DNA of 64,000 nucleotides from an uncultured Ferrimonas sp. GTDB taxonomy: Bacteria; Pseudomonadota; Gammaproteobacteria; Enterobacterales; Shewanellaceae. Location of the stretch: contig NZ_CANLCI010000001.1 of the NCBI RefSeq assembly GCF_947489035.1, positions 1-64,000 on the forward strand, read 5' to 3'. Below, piece by piece: positions 43,206 to 52,923 of the stretch. A program made the translations under genes and the position numbers. Below the pieces are notes generated by a model. That model searched no databases and was not told the DNA's origin. It saw only the letters and a program-made list of their open reading frames with translations. How positions within the stretch are numbered: position 1 is the stretch's first letter; the number at the start of each line of letters is the position of its first letter.

Positions 43206-43886
43206 ATGTATTGCAGCCACTGTGGCCAACAGGCACAACCGCAAACCAATTTTTGTCGCCAATGCGGTCAAGCCCTGACTGAGCCTACCCCAGCTCAACC
43301 GCAGCCCGTGGCTCAAGCTGAGCCAGCATCAAGCCCCGAACCAACAGCAACGGCGGCTCCGCAAAACTACCACCCGTGGCGGCGCCTGTTTGCCCGCACG
43401 GTGGATCTGCTGCTGATCGCGCTCTTGATCCTGATGTGTTTAGTGGTGGTGCTGGCGCTGATCGCGCCGGTATTCACCGACGATCTGGTTAACCTAATGC
43501 AGAACGAGTTGCTTGCGGGGGTGATGCTCTACCTGATGTGGCTGCCGATAGAAGCGATGTTTGTGGCGCTGTTTGGCGCAACCCCAGGCAAGTGGATTTT
43601 TGGCATCAAGGTGCGCCACCAAAGTGGCCGCAATTTAAGTTACCCTGAAGCCTTCAAGCGCAGCGGCGGAGTGTTGCTGCAAGGGGAAGGTGCCGGCATT
43701 CCGTTGCTTACTCTGTTTACGCGGATTTACAGCTACTTCCGCCTAAAGAAAAGCGGTTCAACGCCGTGGGACGATCAGAACAACAGCGCAGTAAGCCATT
43801 GCCATTGGGGGGCAGCGCGGGCCATCTGTGCCTGCACCTCAGTACTGGTTACGCTGCTGTTTGTGGCCCTGCTGAGTGCCCTCTGA
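43206..43886 (+). CDS. RDD family membrane protein with N-terminal zinc ribbon
   Basis: A 226-residue protein: a zinc ribbon at residues 1-25 (CSHCG and CRQCG), a Pro/Ala/Gln-rich linker, and an RDD domain with three to four transmembrane helices (RLFARTVDLLLIALLILMCLV, PGKWIFGIKVR). RDD domains are of unclear role. AAGGA precedes the ATG. Confidence 0.88.
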   Translation: MYCSHCGQQAQPQTNFCRQCGQALTEPTPAQPQPVAQAEPASSPEPTATAAPQNYHPWRRLFARTVDLLLIALLILMCLVVVLALIAPVFTDDLVNLMQNELLAGVMLYLMWLPIEAMFVALFGATPGKWIFGIKVRHQSGRNLSYPEAFKRSGGVLLQGEGAGIPLLTLFTRIYSYFRLKKSGSTPWDDQNNSAVSHCHWGAARAICACTSVLVTLLFVALLSAL

Positions 43887-43909
43887 TCCCACCACAACCT
43901 ACCCTGATC

Positions 43910-43939
43910 AAAAAAGCCCCTAGCGTTAGGGGCTTTTTT
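43910..43939. terminator. Bidirectional terminator
   Basis: Thirteen-bp perfect arms (AAAAAAGCCCCTA and complement) around GCGT, with six A/T on each side. It sits between the convergent RDD and ArsR genes. Confidence 0.92.
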
Positions 43940-43971
43940 GCGACACCGTAACGGCTCAAATCAGCCGCGGT

Positions 43972-44364
43972 TCAGCTAATTTTTTTGTGCCATATCTCGC
44001 TGTCTGGGCCAATAACACATTCGCCATCTACTCTCATTGATAATCGAATAAGACAGCGTTTGACCAATTCTTTGAAGTCGTCTTCGGGTAAATGTCTTAC
44101 TGAGTCGACCAAAGCTTTACAATGCGGGGCGGTTTGTTCTTTTAAGGTGTAGAACACCCACTTTCCCTTTTTCTCGTGGTTCAGCAGTCCCGCTTTGTAG
44201 AGCATTTTCAGGTTACGAGATACGTTGTATTGAGTTTCACCAATGATGTCCATTGCTTCAGCCACTGCCATGCATTCATCAACATGCAGGAACAGCCAGA
44301 ACAATCGCAGTCGATTTGGTTCTGATAAGGCTTTTAGCGAGTCAATGTATTTTTCATCCATCAT
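43972..44364 (-). CDS. ArsR family metalloregulator
   Basis: A 130-residue winged-helix repressor: LSEPNRLRLFWLFL, then ETQYNVSRNLKMLYKAGLL as the recognition region, and KGKWVFYTL as the wing. Several Cys are available as metal ligands (CMAVAEAM, HCKAL, RCLIRL, GECVIG). ArsR proteins lose DNA binding upon binding metal or arsenite. It is 76 bases downstream of the permease gene on the same strand. The start is uncertain: ATG at 44376 is in frame, but GGATGG is better spaced for 44364. Low-GC sequence compared with neighbours. Confidence 0.88.
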   Translation of the reverse strand: MMDEKYIDSLKALSEPNRLRLFWLFLHVDECMAVAEAMDIIGETQYNVSRNLKMLYKAGLLNHEKKGKWVFYTLKEQTAPHCKALVDSVRHLPEDDFKELVKRCLIRLSMRVDGECVIGPDSEIWHKKIS

Positions 44365-44440
44365 GGTTTTAGCCATCCAACTTAGTTGCGCCACGCTCTG
44401 TGGGTGGCGCGATGTTTTATATTGTTCTGAGTAACCGATT

Positions 44441-45358
44441 TTACACAACGTATTGGAAGATAGCGCCACCAATGATGGCCGTAGTTAAGACTATTCCCAC
44501 AAACGCGATTACGGCTTTTCTTTTTAGAACTGCAGATACTAACGCGATTTCAGGCAAACTGGCACCTGTACCGCCAATGATCAGTGCCAATGCGGCACCT
44601 AAGCCCATCCCTTTAGCTATTAACACGTTAAGCAGCGGAATCGCCATCTCGATACGTAAGTAAAGCGGGATACCAATCAATGAAGCCACCACGATAGATT
44701 GGAAGCTGTCGCCACCCACATATTTCTCTACCAAGTCTGCTGGTAGATAAACCGCAGAGAACCCGCTGATCGCCGCGCCCAGCAATACGTATGGGATGAT
44801 TCGTTTGAACAAAGACCAAGCGCCACCCATTGCATTACGCATTTTTGAGGTAGAAGAAGGTGCTGCACCGCAGGCAGAAGCGTTACTGCCGCATCCTTTA
44901 TCTTTGTTGTCTTCCAGTTCATCGGCACGTTTGATTTCATTTTTCCAAGGCGACTTGGAAATCAAATAGCCACCCAGTACCGCTGCGGTGAACGTCACCA
45001 AGAAGTACACCACGGTGATCTTCAATCCGAACGCGGCATACACCATCGCTAATACAATGAAGTTACACAGTGGTGCAGAAATAATGAAGCTCATTACCGT
45101 GCCCAGTGATACTCCCATTGATGCCATTGCCATGGTGACAGGCACAACTGCAGCACTACAAAATGGAGTTAACATGCCAAACAATGCGCCCAAAAGGGTT
45201 CCCCATTTATCGTGTTTAGTCAGCGTTGATTGGAGTTTTTCTTGGGGGATGTATTCGCGCATGATGCCGGTTAACAGTGACACGATGGCGATGATGAGGA
45301 CTAAGCCTTTCGCTACATAAAAGAACTCGTTGAACGCAATAAATAATTTAGTATCCAA
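44441..45358 (-). CDS. PF03773-type permease (ArsP-like metal/metalloid efflux)
   Basis: A 305-residue membrane protein with eight to nine helices. The motifs TPFCSAAVVPVTMAMASMG and SAPLCNFIVLAM are the hallmark half-helices of the permease family that contains ArsP. The cytoplasmic loop in the middle is Cys-bearing (GCGSNASACG). Efflux of a metal or organo-arsenical is likely from the ArsR partner; the exact substrate is open. The only good start is TTG at 45358 with AGAG 9 bases before. The promoter lies inside a 38-nt palindrome. By eye its base composition is less GC-rich than the flanking genes. Confidence 0.85.
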   Translation of the reverse strand: MDTKLFIAFNEFFYVAKGLVLIIAIVSLLTGIMREYIPQEKLQSTLTKHDKWGTLLGALFGMLTPFCSAAVVPVTMAMASMGVSLGTVMSFIISAPLCNFIVLAMVYAAFGLKITVVYFLVTFTAAVLGGYLISKSPWKNEIKRADELEDNKDKGCGSNASACGAAPSSTSKMRNAMGGAWSLFKRIIPYVLLGAAISGFSAVYLPADLVEKYVGGDSFQSIVVASLIGIPLYLRIEMAIPLLNVLIAKGMGLGAALALIIGGTGASLPEIALVSAVLKRKAVIAFVGIVLTTAIIGGAIFQYVV

Positions 45359-45392
45359 AATTGTAATCTCTAACAAGTAAAAAGAGATTTGG

Positions 45393-45432
45393 ATAATATA
45401 CACACTTGCACATTCGTGCAAGTGTGTATATT
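45393..45432 (-). promoter_or_regulatory. Promoter with overlapping 38-nt ArsR-type palindrome
   Basis: Perfect 17-bp arms (AATATACACACTTGCAC at 45395-45411 and its complement at 45416-45432) flank ATTC. On the minus strand TTGCAC (45416-45421) and TATTAT (45393-45398) form a sigma-70 promoter with a 17-bp spacer almost wholly inside the palindrome, ideal for blocking RNA polymerase. It lies 35 bases upstream of the permease start. Confidence 0.85.
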
Positions 45433-45489
45433 CAATTGTGGAATATTAAGTGTCGATCGGGTTGTGGCATCTGCGCGAACTAGAACAAA

Positions 45490-46164
45490 TCAGCCGCGGT
45501 TCACCGTTAAGTCAGAAACAAAACCGTGGGCGCTCGATTGCAGTGCGCCAGCAACCATCTGCGCCGCTTCCTCGGCACTCATAAAGCCCGAGGTGTCCAA
45601 TGCTTTGCCGCTGGTTTGCCAAAACTCGGTGGCCATGCCGCCGGGATACACCGCAATCAGCTTCATCGGCTTGCCCCTCAGTTCAGCCCGCAGCGATTCC
45701 ACCAAACCACGCACCCCCCACTTTACCGCGCAGTAACTGGTTTCCCCGGCCTTGGCCACCTGCGCTGCGGTCGACATCACCACCACCACCGTGACCGGCT
45801 TATCCTGATAACGCCGCGCCGCCTGCTGCAACACCAAGGTGGCCGACAAGAGGTTGTTATTGATCAGCGCTTGGATCTGCGCCGGATCTTGTTCTGCCAG
45901 AGGGCCAAAGTAACCGCTGCCGGCACAATGAATGATGGTGGTTGGCACTTCATCCCCGAGCTGGTCAAACAGCTGCGCCACCGAGCTGGCGTCGGTGAGA
46001 TCCGCCACTTGCACCGCAACCGCCGAATTGCCCTGACTGCGGCACGCGGCCGCAACCGCGTCAAGCCGTTGCTGATCACGGCCACTGAGCAACAGCGGTT
46101 GCTGTGGGTACTGTTGCGCCAAAGCGGCACCTAAACCAGAGCTGGCGCCCGTAATTAACATCAT
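45490..46164 (-). CDS. SDR family NAD(P)-dependent oxidoreductase
   Basis: A 224-residue short-chain dehydrogenase: LITGASSGLG (TGxxxGxG cofactor motif), HCAGSGYFG, the Ser of VVMSTAA, and the YCAVK active-site Tyr and Lys. Redox substrate unknown. AGGAT lies 9 bases before the ATG at 46164; an in-frame GTG or longer start is less likely. Confidence 0.92.
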   Translation of the reverse strand: MMLITGASSGLGAALAQQYPQQPLLLSGRDQQRLDAVAAACRSQGNSAVAVQVADLTDASSVAQLFDQLGDEVPTTIIHCAGSGYFGPLAEQDPAQIQALINNNLLSATLVLQQAARRYQDKPVTVVVVMSTAAQVAKAGETSYCAVKWGVRGLVESLRAELRGKPMKLIAVYPGGMATEFWQTSGKALDTSGFMSAEEAAQMVAGALQSSAHGFVSDLTVNRG

Positions 46165-46687
46165 CTGCTGCACATCCTTTATCTCGCGCCATCGCGCCAA
46201 TACTCGCTCAATCTGAGCGGATAGTAACAAAAACCACGGCCCGGGCTGCGATCCATTTCCGCTTGCGGCCAACGCCAGCGCTGGTATTCCCCCTCGGTTG
46301 CTTGCCGCAAAAAACAGCAGCGCCGATCGAGATCACATTGTTAATTTCCTGGCGCCGCCCCAGCACGCAAAAAAGGGCAAACTAAACCAAACAGATAGCA
46401 GTAACGCCCACCACCACGGCAATTGAGTTTATGTAATAAAACCACAAAATAGACTTGAGATTGTTAACAGAATCACCTTCGAAAACGCTCAATAAATACC
46501 AAGGCGTTGTTTTTTATTCTGTTTTTTAAAAAATGCAAAAATTCCATTCAGCACCAAAACTGAAAATCAACGCAATTTTGTTCGATATAACCCATTTTTG
46601 AACGCCAAAGTGTGACCCCATAGGCGGAAGCCAAAGTTGTGAAGATTTATCATCGTTTACCCAAATTTTTTAGCGGTTGATGTGTCG
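46165..46687. other. Geneless region upstream of the nqr operon
   Basis: 523 bases with no credible gene; increasingly AT-rich from 46430. It must contain the nqr promoter and a leader; I found no clear hexamer pair and no known riboswitch. Confidence 0.5.
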
Positions 46688-48043
46688 ATGACGAACTCTT
46701 CAAACCAAATAATAACCATTACCAAGGGATTGGACGTACCAATCGCTGGTGCACCTAAGCAGGTGATCGACGGGGTGTTGCGCCCAAGTCGTGTTGCTGT
46801 GCTGGGTGAAGAATACGTTGGCCTTAAGCCATCGATGCTGATCGAAGTCGGCGATAAGGTGATCAAGGGCCAGCCTTTGTTTACCGATAAGAAAACCCCC
46901 GGCGTGCTGTTTACTGCGCCAGCGGCCGGTACGGTGGTGGCCATTAACCGTGGTGAACGCCGCGTGTTGCAATCGGTGGTTATCGAAGTAACCGGCGATG
47001 AGCAAAAGCCGTTTGCCCGCTGCGACAACCTCAGCACCCTCAGCCGAGTGGATGCCAAGCAGAACTTGATTGAGAGCGGCCTGTGGACTGCCCTACGCAC
47101 TCGCCCGTTTTCAAAGGTGCCGGCGCCGGAATCGATGGCAGCAGGGATCTTCGTTACCGCCATGGACACCAATCCTTTGGCGGCGGATCCACGCCAAATC
47201 ATCGCAGAACAACCTGAATCGTTTCGGGCTGGTATCAAGGTGCTCACCAAGCTGACCGACGGCAAGGTGTACCTGTGCCACGACGACAACGGCGATCTGC
47301 CTGGCCAAGACTTGCCACAGGTACACAGCCAACGCTTTGGTGGTGTGCACCCTGCCGGGTTAGTCGGCACCCACATCCACCACCTGTTACCGGTCAACCT
47401 AGAGCGCAGCGTTTGGCACATCGGCTATCAAGATGTGATCGCCTTCGGCAAGCTGTTCTTAACCGGCAGCCTGTGCACCGAACGCGTGCTGTCGTTAGCT
47501 GGCCCAAGCGTGAAACAACCGCGAATGATCCGCACCGTGTTGGGGGCAGAACTGACCCCAAATCTGGCGAACGAACTGAACGAACCCTGCCGTGTGGTTT
47601 CCGGTTCGGTGCTGTCTGGCCACACCGCCAGCGGCGCGCACGATTTCTTAGGTCGATTCCACAATCAAATCACCGCCTTGCCAGAAGACAATCAGCACCA
47701 GTTGCTGCCTTGGGCAGACGCGGGCCGTGAACGCTTCTCGATCACCCGCACCATGTTGTCGCTGTTTAGTCGCGATAAGAAGTTCCACATGACCACCAAC
47801 GCCGGCAGTTCTGAGCGCATGGTCGTGGCCATGGGGCAGCTGGATCGCGTGATGCCATTGGATATCTTAGCCACCATTTTGGTGCGCGATCTTATCGCCC
47901 AAGACACCGATGAAGCCCAAGAGCTGGGCGCACTGGAATTAGACGAAGAAGATTTAGCGCTATGCACCTTTGTTTGCCCAAGTAAGTACGACTTTGGCAA
48001 AGAGCTGCGTACCTGCCTCGAAATCATTGAGAAGGAGGGCTAA
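46688..48043 (+). CDS. nqrA: Na+-NQR subunit A
   Basis: A 451-residue peripheral subunit of the Na+-pumping NADH:quinone reductase, starting NQIITITKGLDVPIAGAP, near family length (about 446). Subunit A contributes to the quinone site. ATG at 46688 is preferred; a GTG two codons upstream is in frame. First gene of the operon; stop overlaps the nqrB ATG (TAATG). Confidence 0.96.
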   Translation: MTNSSNQIITITKGLDVPIAGAPKQVIDGVLRPSRVAVLGEEYVGLKPSMLIEVGDKVIKGQPLFTDKKTPGVLFTAPAAGTVVAINRGERRVLQSVVIEVTGDEQKPFARCDNLSTLSRVDAKQNLIESGLWTALRTRPFSKVPAPESMAAGIFVTAMDTNPLAADPRQIIAEQPESFRAGIKVLTKLTDGKVYLCHDDNGDLPGQDLPQVHSQRFGGVHPAGLVGTHIHHLLPVNLERSVWHIGYQDVIAFGKLFLTGSLCTERVLSLAGPSVKQPRMIRTVLGAELTPNLANELNEPCRVVSGSVLSGHTASGAHDFLGRFHNQITALPEDNQHQLLPWADAGRERFSITRTMLSLFSRDKKFHMTTNAGSSERMVVAMGQLDRVMPLDILATILVRDLIAQDTDEAQELGALELDEEDLALCTFVCPSKYDFGKELRTCLEIIEKEG

Positions 48044-49251
48044 TGAGCGGCCAAACCAACAAAACTCAAGACGCTTACTACGCCCACGGTCACTCAATGA
48101 AGAGTTACCTACGGTCGTTGTTTATCGCCAACGCCCGCCCAACCAAGGGCCGCGTGCACGTGCGTGACGGTCTGGATGTAAAGCGCACCATGCACATGGT
48201 GATGATCTGCCTGTTACCGGCCATCTTGTTTGGCATGTACAACCTCGGCTTTCAAGCGCAGCAAGCGATCATCAATGGCAGTGCCGCCGCCGATGCGTGG
48301 CAACTGCTGCCGTTTAACGCCCTGTTTGGCGCCTTATCCGAACAATCAACCGGTGCCTCGTTACTGCTGTACGGCGCCAGCTTCTACGCCCCGATCTACT
48401 TAACCGCTTTGGCGGTGTGTCTGTTCTGGGAAGTGATCTTTGCCCGCGTGCGTAAGCAGGAGCTGCAAGAAGGTTTCTTCATTACCGCGCTGCTGTTTTC
48501 GATGATTTTGCCGGTCAACACCCCACTGTGGATGGTGGCCATGGGCTTAACCTTCGGGGTAGTGATGGGCAAAGAGGTGTTTGGTGGCATGGGCACCAAC
48601 TTCTTAAACCCCGCGCTGGCCAGCTTGGCCTTTATCTACTTCGCCTACCCCAAGGTGTTTGCGGCGAAAGCCCAGCTGGTGGCGGTTGACGGTTTCTCTG
48701 GCGCGACCCACTTGGCACAGGTGGCCGCGAAAACGCTGCGCTTTAACGATTACAGCTGGAGCGACGCCTTTAGCGATCCCCAGTGGTTGGACGCCTTCTT
48801 AGGCTTTACCCCTGGCGCCATTGGCGAAACCAGTACGCTGGCGATCTTGTTGGGCGGCGCCTTGCTGCTGCTGACCCGCTTAGCCAACTGGCGCATCGTC
48901 GCTGGGGTCTTTCTGGGGATGGTGGCCACGGCAGTGATGTTCAACAGCATTGGTTCTAGCAGCAACGCCATGTTCGCGATGCCATGGACTTGGCATCTGG
49001 TGACCGGCGGTTTTGCGCTGGGCATGATGTTTATGGCCACCGATCCAATCACCACCGCCTACAGCAACAAAGGTAAGTTCGCTTACGGTGCCTTGATTGG
49101 CGTAATGGCGGTGCTGATCCGCGTTGCCAACCCGAAAATGCCCGAAGGCATGATGTTGGCCATTTTGTTCGCCAACCTGTGGGCCCCCATTTTTGATTAC
49201 CTTGCTATCCAAGCCAACATCAAGCGGAGAAAAGCACGTCATGGCCTTTAA
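48043..49251 (+). CDS. nqrB: Na+-NQR subunit B
   Basis: A 402-residue integral membrane subunit with about ten helices. The FMN attachment motif SGATHL occurs near residue 220, where FMN is bound to Thr through phosphate. It also carries the riboflavin and part of the sodium path. Its start overlaps the nqrA stop; its last 11 bases overlap nqrC. Confidence 0.96.
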   Translation: MSGQTNKTQDAYYAHGHSMKSYLRSLFIANARPTKGRVHVRDGLDVKRTMHMVMICLLPAILFGMYNLGFQAQQAIINGSAAADAWQLLPFNALFGALSEQSTGASLLLYGASFYAPIYLTALAVCLFWEVIFARVRKQELQEGFFITALLFSMILPVNTPLWMVAMGLTFGVVMGKEVFGGMGTNFLNPALASLAFIYFAYPKVFAAKAQLVAVDGFSGATHLAQVAAKTLRFNDYSWSDAFSDPQWLDAFLGFTPGAIGETSTLAILLGGALLLLTRLANWRIVAGVFLGMVATAVMFNSIGSSSNAMFAMPWTWHLVTGGFALGMMFMATDPITTAYSNKGKFAYGALIGVMAVLIRVANPKMPEGMMLAILFANLWAPIFDYLAIQANIKRRKARHGL

Positions 49252-50005
49252 CAAAGACAGTGTGGCGGGCACCTTTATCTTCTCCGCCCTGCTGTGCCTG
49301 ATCTGTTCCTTTATGATCACCGGCACCGCCGAAGTATTGAAAGAACGCAAATTGGCAAAGAAACGCAGCGAAATGAAACGCTACGTATTGGTTGCCGCCA
49401 ACATTCAAGGCGACAACGTTAACGAGCTGTTTGCCGAGCGCGTCCAGCCGCTGCTGATCAACTTGAACGACGGCTCCGTGGCCAGCGAAGACGCCAACAC
49501 GGTCTTGGACTTTGACGATCGCATGGCTGCGGTAAACAAAGAAACCTCGATCAAGCCGAAGAAAGACACCGCCAAAATCAAACGCCGCGCGAACCAAGCG
49601 CGGGTGTTTAAGGTTATCGACGACAGCGGCAAGCTGAGCTCGGTGGTGATGCCAATTCACGGCAAGGGATTGTGGTCGGTGATCTACGGCTACATCGCCG
49701 TTCAGCCGGATTTCAACACCATTGAAGGCATCGTTATCTCGGAGCACGGTGAAACCCCAGGGTTAACCGATTACCTCACCACCAGCGAGTGGACCGACAC
49801 CTGGAAAGGCAAAAAAATCTTTAACGCCAAAGGCAAGCTGAAGCTGAAAGTGGTTAAAGGTGGCGCTAAGCCCGGTGACGTACACGGCGTGGATGGCGTG
49901 TCTGGTGCCACCATGTCTGGCCGTGGCGTACAACGCTCGGTCAAGTTCTGGTTTGGCAAAGAGGGTTACCAAACCTTCCTAAACAGCTTAAAGACGGAGG
50001 CGTAA
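49241..50005 (+). CDS. nqrC: Na+-NQR subunit C
   Basis: A 254-residue subunit with one N-terminal membrane helix ([17 protein letters not shown]) and a periplasmic FMN-binding domain; [14 protein letters not shown] places the covalent FMN Thr near residue 224. The FMN is attached by ApbE, whose gene is not in this window. ATG at 49241 lies inside the end of nqrB. Confidence 0.96.
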   Translation: MAFNKDSVAGTFIFSALLCLICSFMITGTAEVLKERKLAKKRSEMKRYVLVAANIQGDNVNELFAERVQPLLINLNDGSVASEDANTVLDFDDRMAAVNKETSIKPKKDTAKIKRRANQARVFKVIDDSGKLSSVVMPIHGKGLWSVIYGYIAVQPDFNTIEGIVISEHGETPGLTDYLTTSEWTDTWKGKKIFNAKGKLKLKVVKGGAKPGDVHGVDGVSGATMSGRGVQRSVKFWFGKEGYQTFLNSLKTEA

Positions 50006-50006
50006 C

Positions 50007-50618
50007 ATGAGCAACGCAACCAAACAGGTGCTGACCTCACCAATTTTCGCCAACAACCCGATCGCCATGCAGGTGCTTGGGGTGTGTTCCGCCTTAGCGG
50101 TCTCCAACTCAATGGAAACCGCGCTGGTGATGACCTTAGCGCTGACCTTCGTTCTGGTGTTCTCCAACCTGTTCATCAGCTTACTGCGTAACTTTATCCC
50201 CAACAGCGTACGCATTATCGCGCAGATGACCGTGATCGCCTCGCTGGTGATTGTGGTGGATATGGTGCTGCAAGACGTGGCCTACGAACTGTCGCAGAAG
50301 TTGTCGGTCTTCGTCGGTTTGATCATCACCAACTGCATTGTGATGGGCCGTGCTGAAGCCTTTGCGATGAAGAGCAGCCCGTGGATGTCGGTGGTGGATG
50401 CCTTAGGCAACTCCATGGGTTACGGCGTGATTTTGCTGGGGGTTGGCTTTGTCCGCGAACTGTTCGGCAAGGGCACCTTGTTTGGCCATGAAGTGCTGAC
50501 CACCGTTGAAAACGGCGGCTTCTACTTGGCCAACGAGATGTTTACCTCGCCACCCAGTGCCTTCTTCTTGATCGGCCTGATGATCTGGATCATCAACGTC
50601 GTACAGCGCAAACGCTAA
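50007..50618 (+). CDS. nqrD: Na+-NQR subunit D
   Basis: A 203-residue membrane subunit with six helices, starting [20 protein letters not shown]; one of the two related channel subunits (with NqrE) that hold an iron centre across the membrane. CGGAGG precedes the ATG, one base after the nqrC stop. Confidence 0.96.
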   Translation: MSNATKQVLTSPIFANNPIAMQVLGVCSALAVSNSMETALVMTLALTFVLVFSNLFISLLRNFIPNSVRIIAQMTVIASLVIVVDMVLQDVAYELSQKLSVFVGLIITNCIVMGRAEAFAMKSSPWMSVVDALGNSMGYGVILLGVGFVRELFGKGTLFGHEVLTTVENGGFYLANEMFTSPPSAFFLIGLMIWIINVVQRKR

Positions 50619-50627
50619 GGAACTCGA

Positions 50628-51242
50628 ATGGAACAGTACATTAGCCTGTTTGTGCAGGCGGTCTTTATCGACAACATGGCACTCTCCTTCTTCTTGGGGA
50701 TGTGTACCTTCTTGGCCGTATCGAAAAAGGTGTCAACCTCGTTCGGTTTGGGCATCGCCGTTATTGTGGTGATGATGCTGGCAGTGCCAGTAAACCAATT
50801 GATCTACACCAACTTCTTAAAGCCAGGTGCGATGGCGTGGATCTCCAGTGATCTGGCCACCCTCGACTTAAGCTACCTGCAGTTGATCACCTTTATTGGG
50901 GTGATTGCCGCGCTGGTACAGATTTTGGAAATGGTGCTGGATAAGTTCATGCCGGCGCTGTACCAAACGCTGGGGATCTTCCTGCCGCTGCTGACCGTAA
51001 ACTGCGCCATTTTCGCTGGGGTTATCTTTATGGCCAACCGCGATTACAACATGGCGGAATCGATGGTGTTTGCCTTGGGTTCCGGCACCGGCTGGGCCAT
51101 GGCGATTGTGCTGCTGGCTGGCCTGCGTGAACGCTTGAAGTTCCACAACATCCCTGAAGGTTTGCAAGGCATTGGCATCACCTTTATCACCACCGGCTTG
51201 ATGGCGCTGGGCTTTATGTCCTTCGCTGGCGTGTCGCTGTAA
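50628..51242 (+). CDS. nqrE: Na+-NQR subunit E
   Basis: A 204-residue membrane subunit homologous to Nqr[21 protein letters not shown]. The Cys at [10 protein letters not shown] and in TVNCAIFAG match those that, with NqrD, ligand the intramembrane iron centre. AAGGA precedes the ATG, nine bases past nqrD. Confidence 0.96.
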   Translation: MEQYISLFVQAVFIDNMALSFFLGMCTFLAVSKKVSTSFGLGIAVIVVMMLAVPVNQLIYTNFLKPGAMAWISSDLATLDLSYLQLITFIGVIAALVQILEMVLDKFMPALYQTLGIFLPLLTVNCAIFAGVIFMANRDYNMAESMVFALGSGTGWAMAIVLLAGLRERLKFHNIPEGLQGIGITFITTGLMALGFMSFAGVSL

Positions 51243-51266
51243 CCCATTTTTTAGAAGGTAGATACA

Positions 51267-52487
51267 ATGGAAATGGCAATCGGTATCGGCATGTTCACCA
51301 TCGTGGTGCTCCTGTTGGTTGCGGTGATTTTGTTCGCCAAAAGCAAGTTGGTGGCCAGTGGCGACGTCTCGCTGCGCATCAATGACGATCCAGAAAAATC
51401 CGTTAAGTCGGCAGCGGGCGGCAAGTTGCTGGGCGCATTGGCGGCGAAGGACATCTTTATCCCATCCGCCTGTGGCGGCGGTGGCACCTGCGGCCAGTGT
51501 CGAGTGCACGTAAAATCCGGTGGCGGCGACATTCTGCCCACCGAACGTGATCACATCACCAAAAAAGAAGCCAAAGAAGGCTGTCGTTTGGCCTGTCAGG
51601 TTGCGGTTAAAGGCGACATGGAGCTGGAGATCGAAGATGAGATCTTTGGGGTGAAGAAGTGGGAGTGCGAGGTGGTGTCCAACGACAACGTTGCCACCTT
51701 CATTAAAGAGCTGCGCCTGAAGATCCCAGAAGGGGAAGAGGTGCCGTTCAAGGCCGGTGGTTACATTCAGATTGAAGCCCCTGCTCACCACGTTAGCTAC
51801 CGCGATTTCGATATTCCTAGCGAATACCGTGACGACTGGGAAAAGTACGATCTGTTCAGCTTGGAATCCAAGGTAACCGAAGACGTACTGCGCGCTTACT
51901 CGATGGCCAACTACCCCGACGAGAAAGGCTTGATCATGCTGAACGTGCGTATTGCTACGCCGCCAAGCAACGATCTGCCACCGGGCAAGATGTCGTCGTT
52001 CATCTTTAACTTGAAAGCCGGTGACAAGGTGACCATCTCGGGCCCGTTTGGCGAATTCTTTGTAAAAGAAGAAAGCGAAGCCGAAATGGTGTTCATTGGT
52101 GGCGGTGCGGGCATGGCACCGATGCGCTCTCACGTGTTTAACCAGTTAAAAGGGGTAAACACCAAGCGCAAGATGACCTTCTGGTACGGCGCGCGCTCGG
52201 TGCGTGAGATCTTCTACAAAGAAGATTTTGATCAGCTGGCCGCAGAGAATGACAACTTCCAGTGGCACGTGGCGCTGTCGGATCCGTTGCCAAGTGACAA
52301 CTGGGACGGCTACACCGGCTTCATCCACAATGTGATCTACGAGCAATACTTAAAAGATCACAAGGCACCGGAAGATTGTGAGTACTACATGTGTGGGCCA
52401 CCAATCATGAACTCGTCGGTGATCAAGATGCTTAAAGATCTTGGGGTGGAAGATGAAAACATCTTGCTGGACGACTTCGGCGATTAA
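51267..52487 (+). CDS. nqrF: Na+-NQR subunit F (NADH-oxidising)
   Basis: A 406-residue subunit: an N-terminal helix, a [2Fe-2S] ferredoxin domain with [10 protein letters not shown] and a later Cys in GCRLACQ, an FAD domain (RAYSMANYP) and an NADH domain ([12 protein letters not shown]). It takes electrons from NADH into the complex. It closes the catalytic set of six subunits. Confidence 0.97.
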   Translation: MEMAIGIGMFTIVVLLLVAVILFAKSKLVASGDVSLRINDDPEKSVKSAAGGKLLGALAAKDIFIPSACGGGGTCGQCRVHVKSGGGDILPTERDHITKKEAKEGCRLACQVAVKGDMELEIEDEIFGVKKWECEVVSNDNVATFIKELRLKIPEGEEVPFKAGGYIQIEAPAHHVSYRDFDIPSEYRDDWEKYDLFSLESKVTEDVLRAYSMANYPDEKGLIMLNVRIATPPSNDLPPGKMSSFIFNLKAGDKVTISGPFGEFFVKEESEAEMVFIGGGAGMAPMRSHVFNQLKGVNTKRKMTFWYGARSVREIFYKEDFDQLAAENDNFQWHVALSDPLPSDNWDGYTGFIHNVIYEQYLKDHKAPEDCEYYMCGPPIMNSSVIKMLKDLGVEDENILLDDFGD

Positions 52488-52621
52488 GCCAATCGATTCC
52501 GTTGGCAACGGCGATAGCGCTGACCATGCCGTTATCCGTTATCATCGTTGCCATAAAGATTAAGCTGAGCTGGCGCGACGCCCTGTTCGCGCCAACGCAC
52601 CTTAGATAAGGATCTGCAGTT

Positions 52622-52843
52622 ATGACTCAATTTATTGCCACCTTTGTGGTGTTCTTGCTGGTGATTGTGGCCATGTCGATTGGCTACATCATCAAACGTA
52701 AGACCATTGGCGGCTCTTGTGGTGGCCTAGGCAATGTCGGCATCGACAAAGCCTGCGATTGTCCCGAGCCGTGCGATAAACGCAAAAAGAAGATGGCCGA
52801 CGCCGAACGGGCGGAAAAATTGCAGCAAAACCGCATTATCTAA
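52622..52843 (+). CDS. nqrM: NQR maturation factor NqrM
   Basis: A 73-residue protein with one membrane helix (FVVFLLVIVAMSIGYI) and four clustered Cys (GGSCGGLG, KACDCPEPC). NqrM is needed to place the iron centre in NqrD/NqrE. AAGGA precedes the ATG by nine bases. In Vibrio apbE lies between nqrF and nqrM; here they are 134 bases apart with no gene between. Confidence 0.95.
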   Translation: MTQFIATFVVFLLVIVAMSIGYIIKRKTIGGSCGGLGNVGIDKACDCPEPCDKRKKKMADAERAEKLQQNRII

Positions 52844-52872
52844 GGGCGCAGATCGCCAAGAAAAAAAGCAAC

Positions 52873-52901
52873 AACGCCGCTCATTCGAGCGGCGTTTTTT
52901 T
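52873..52901. terminator. Terminator of the nqr operon
   Basis: AACGCCGCTC and its complement around ATTC, followed by seven T residues on the plus strand. It may also serve the convergent sterol-desaturase-like gene. Confidence 0.92.
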
Positions 52902-52923
52902 ATTCATTGCAGCGCCAATGGGT

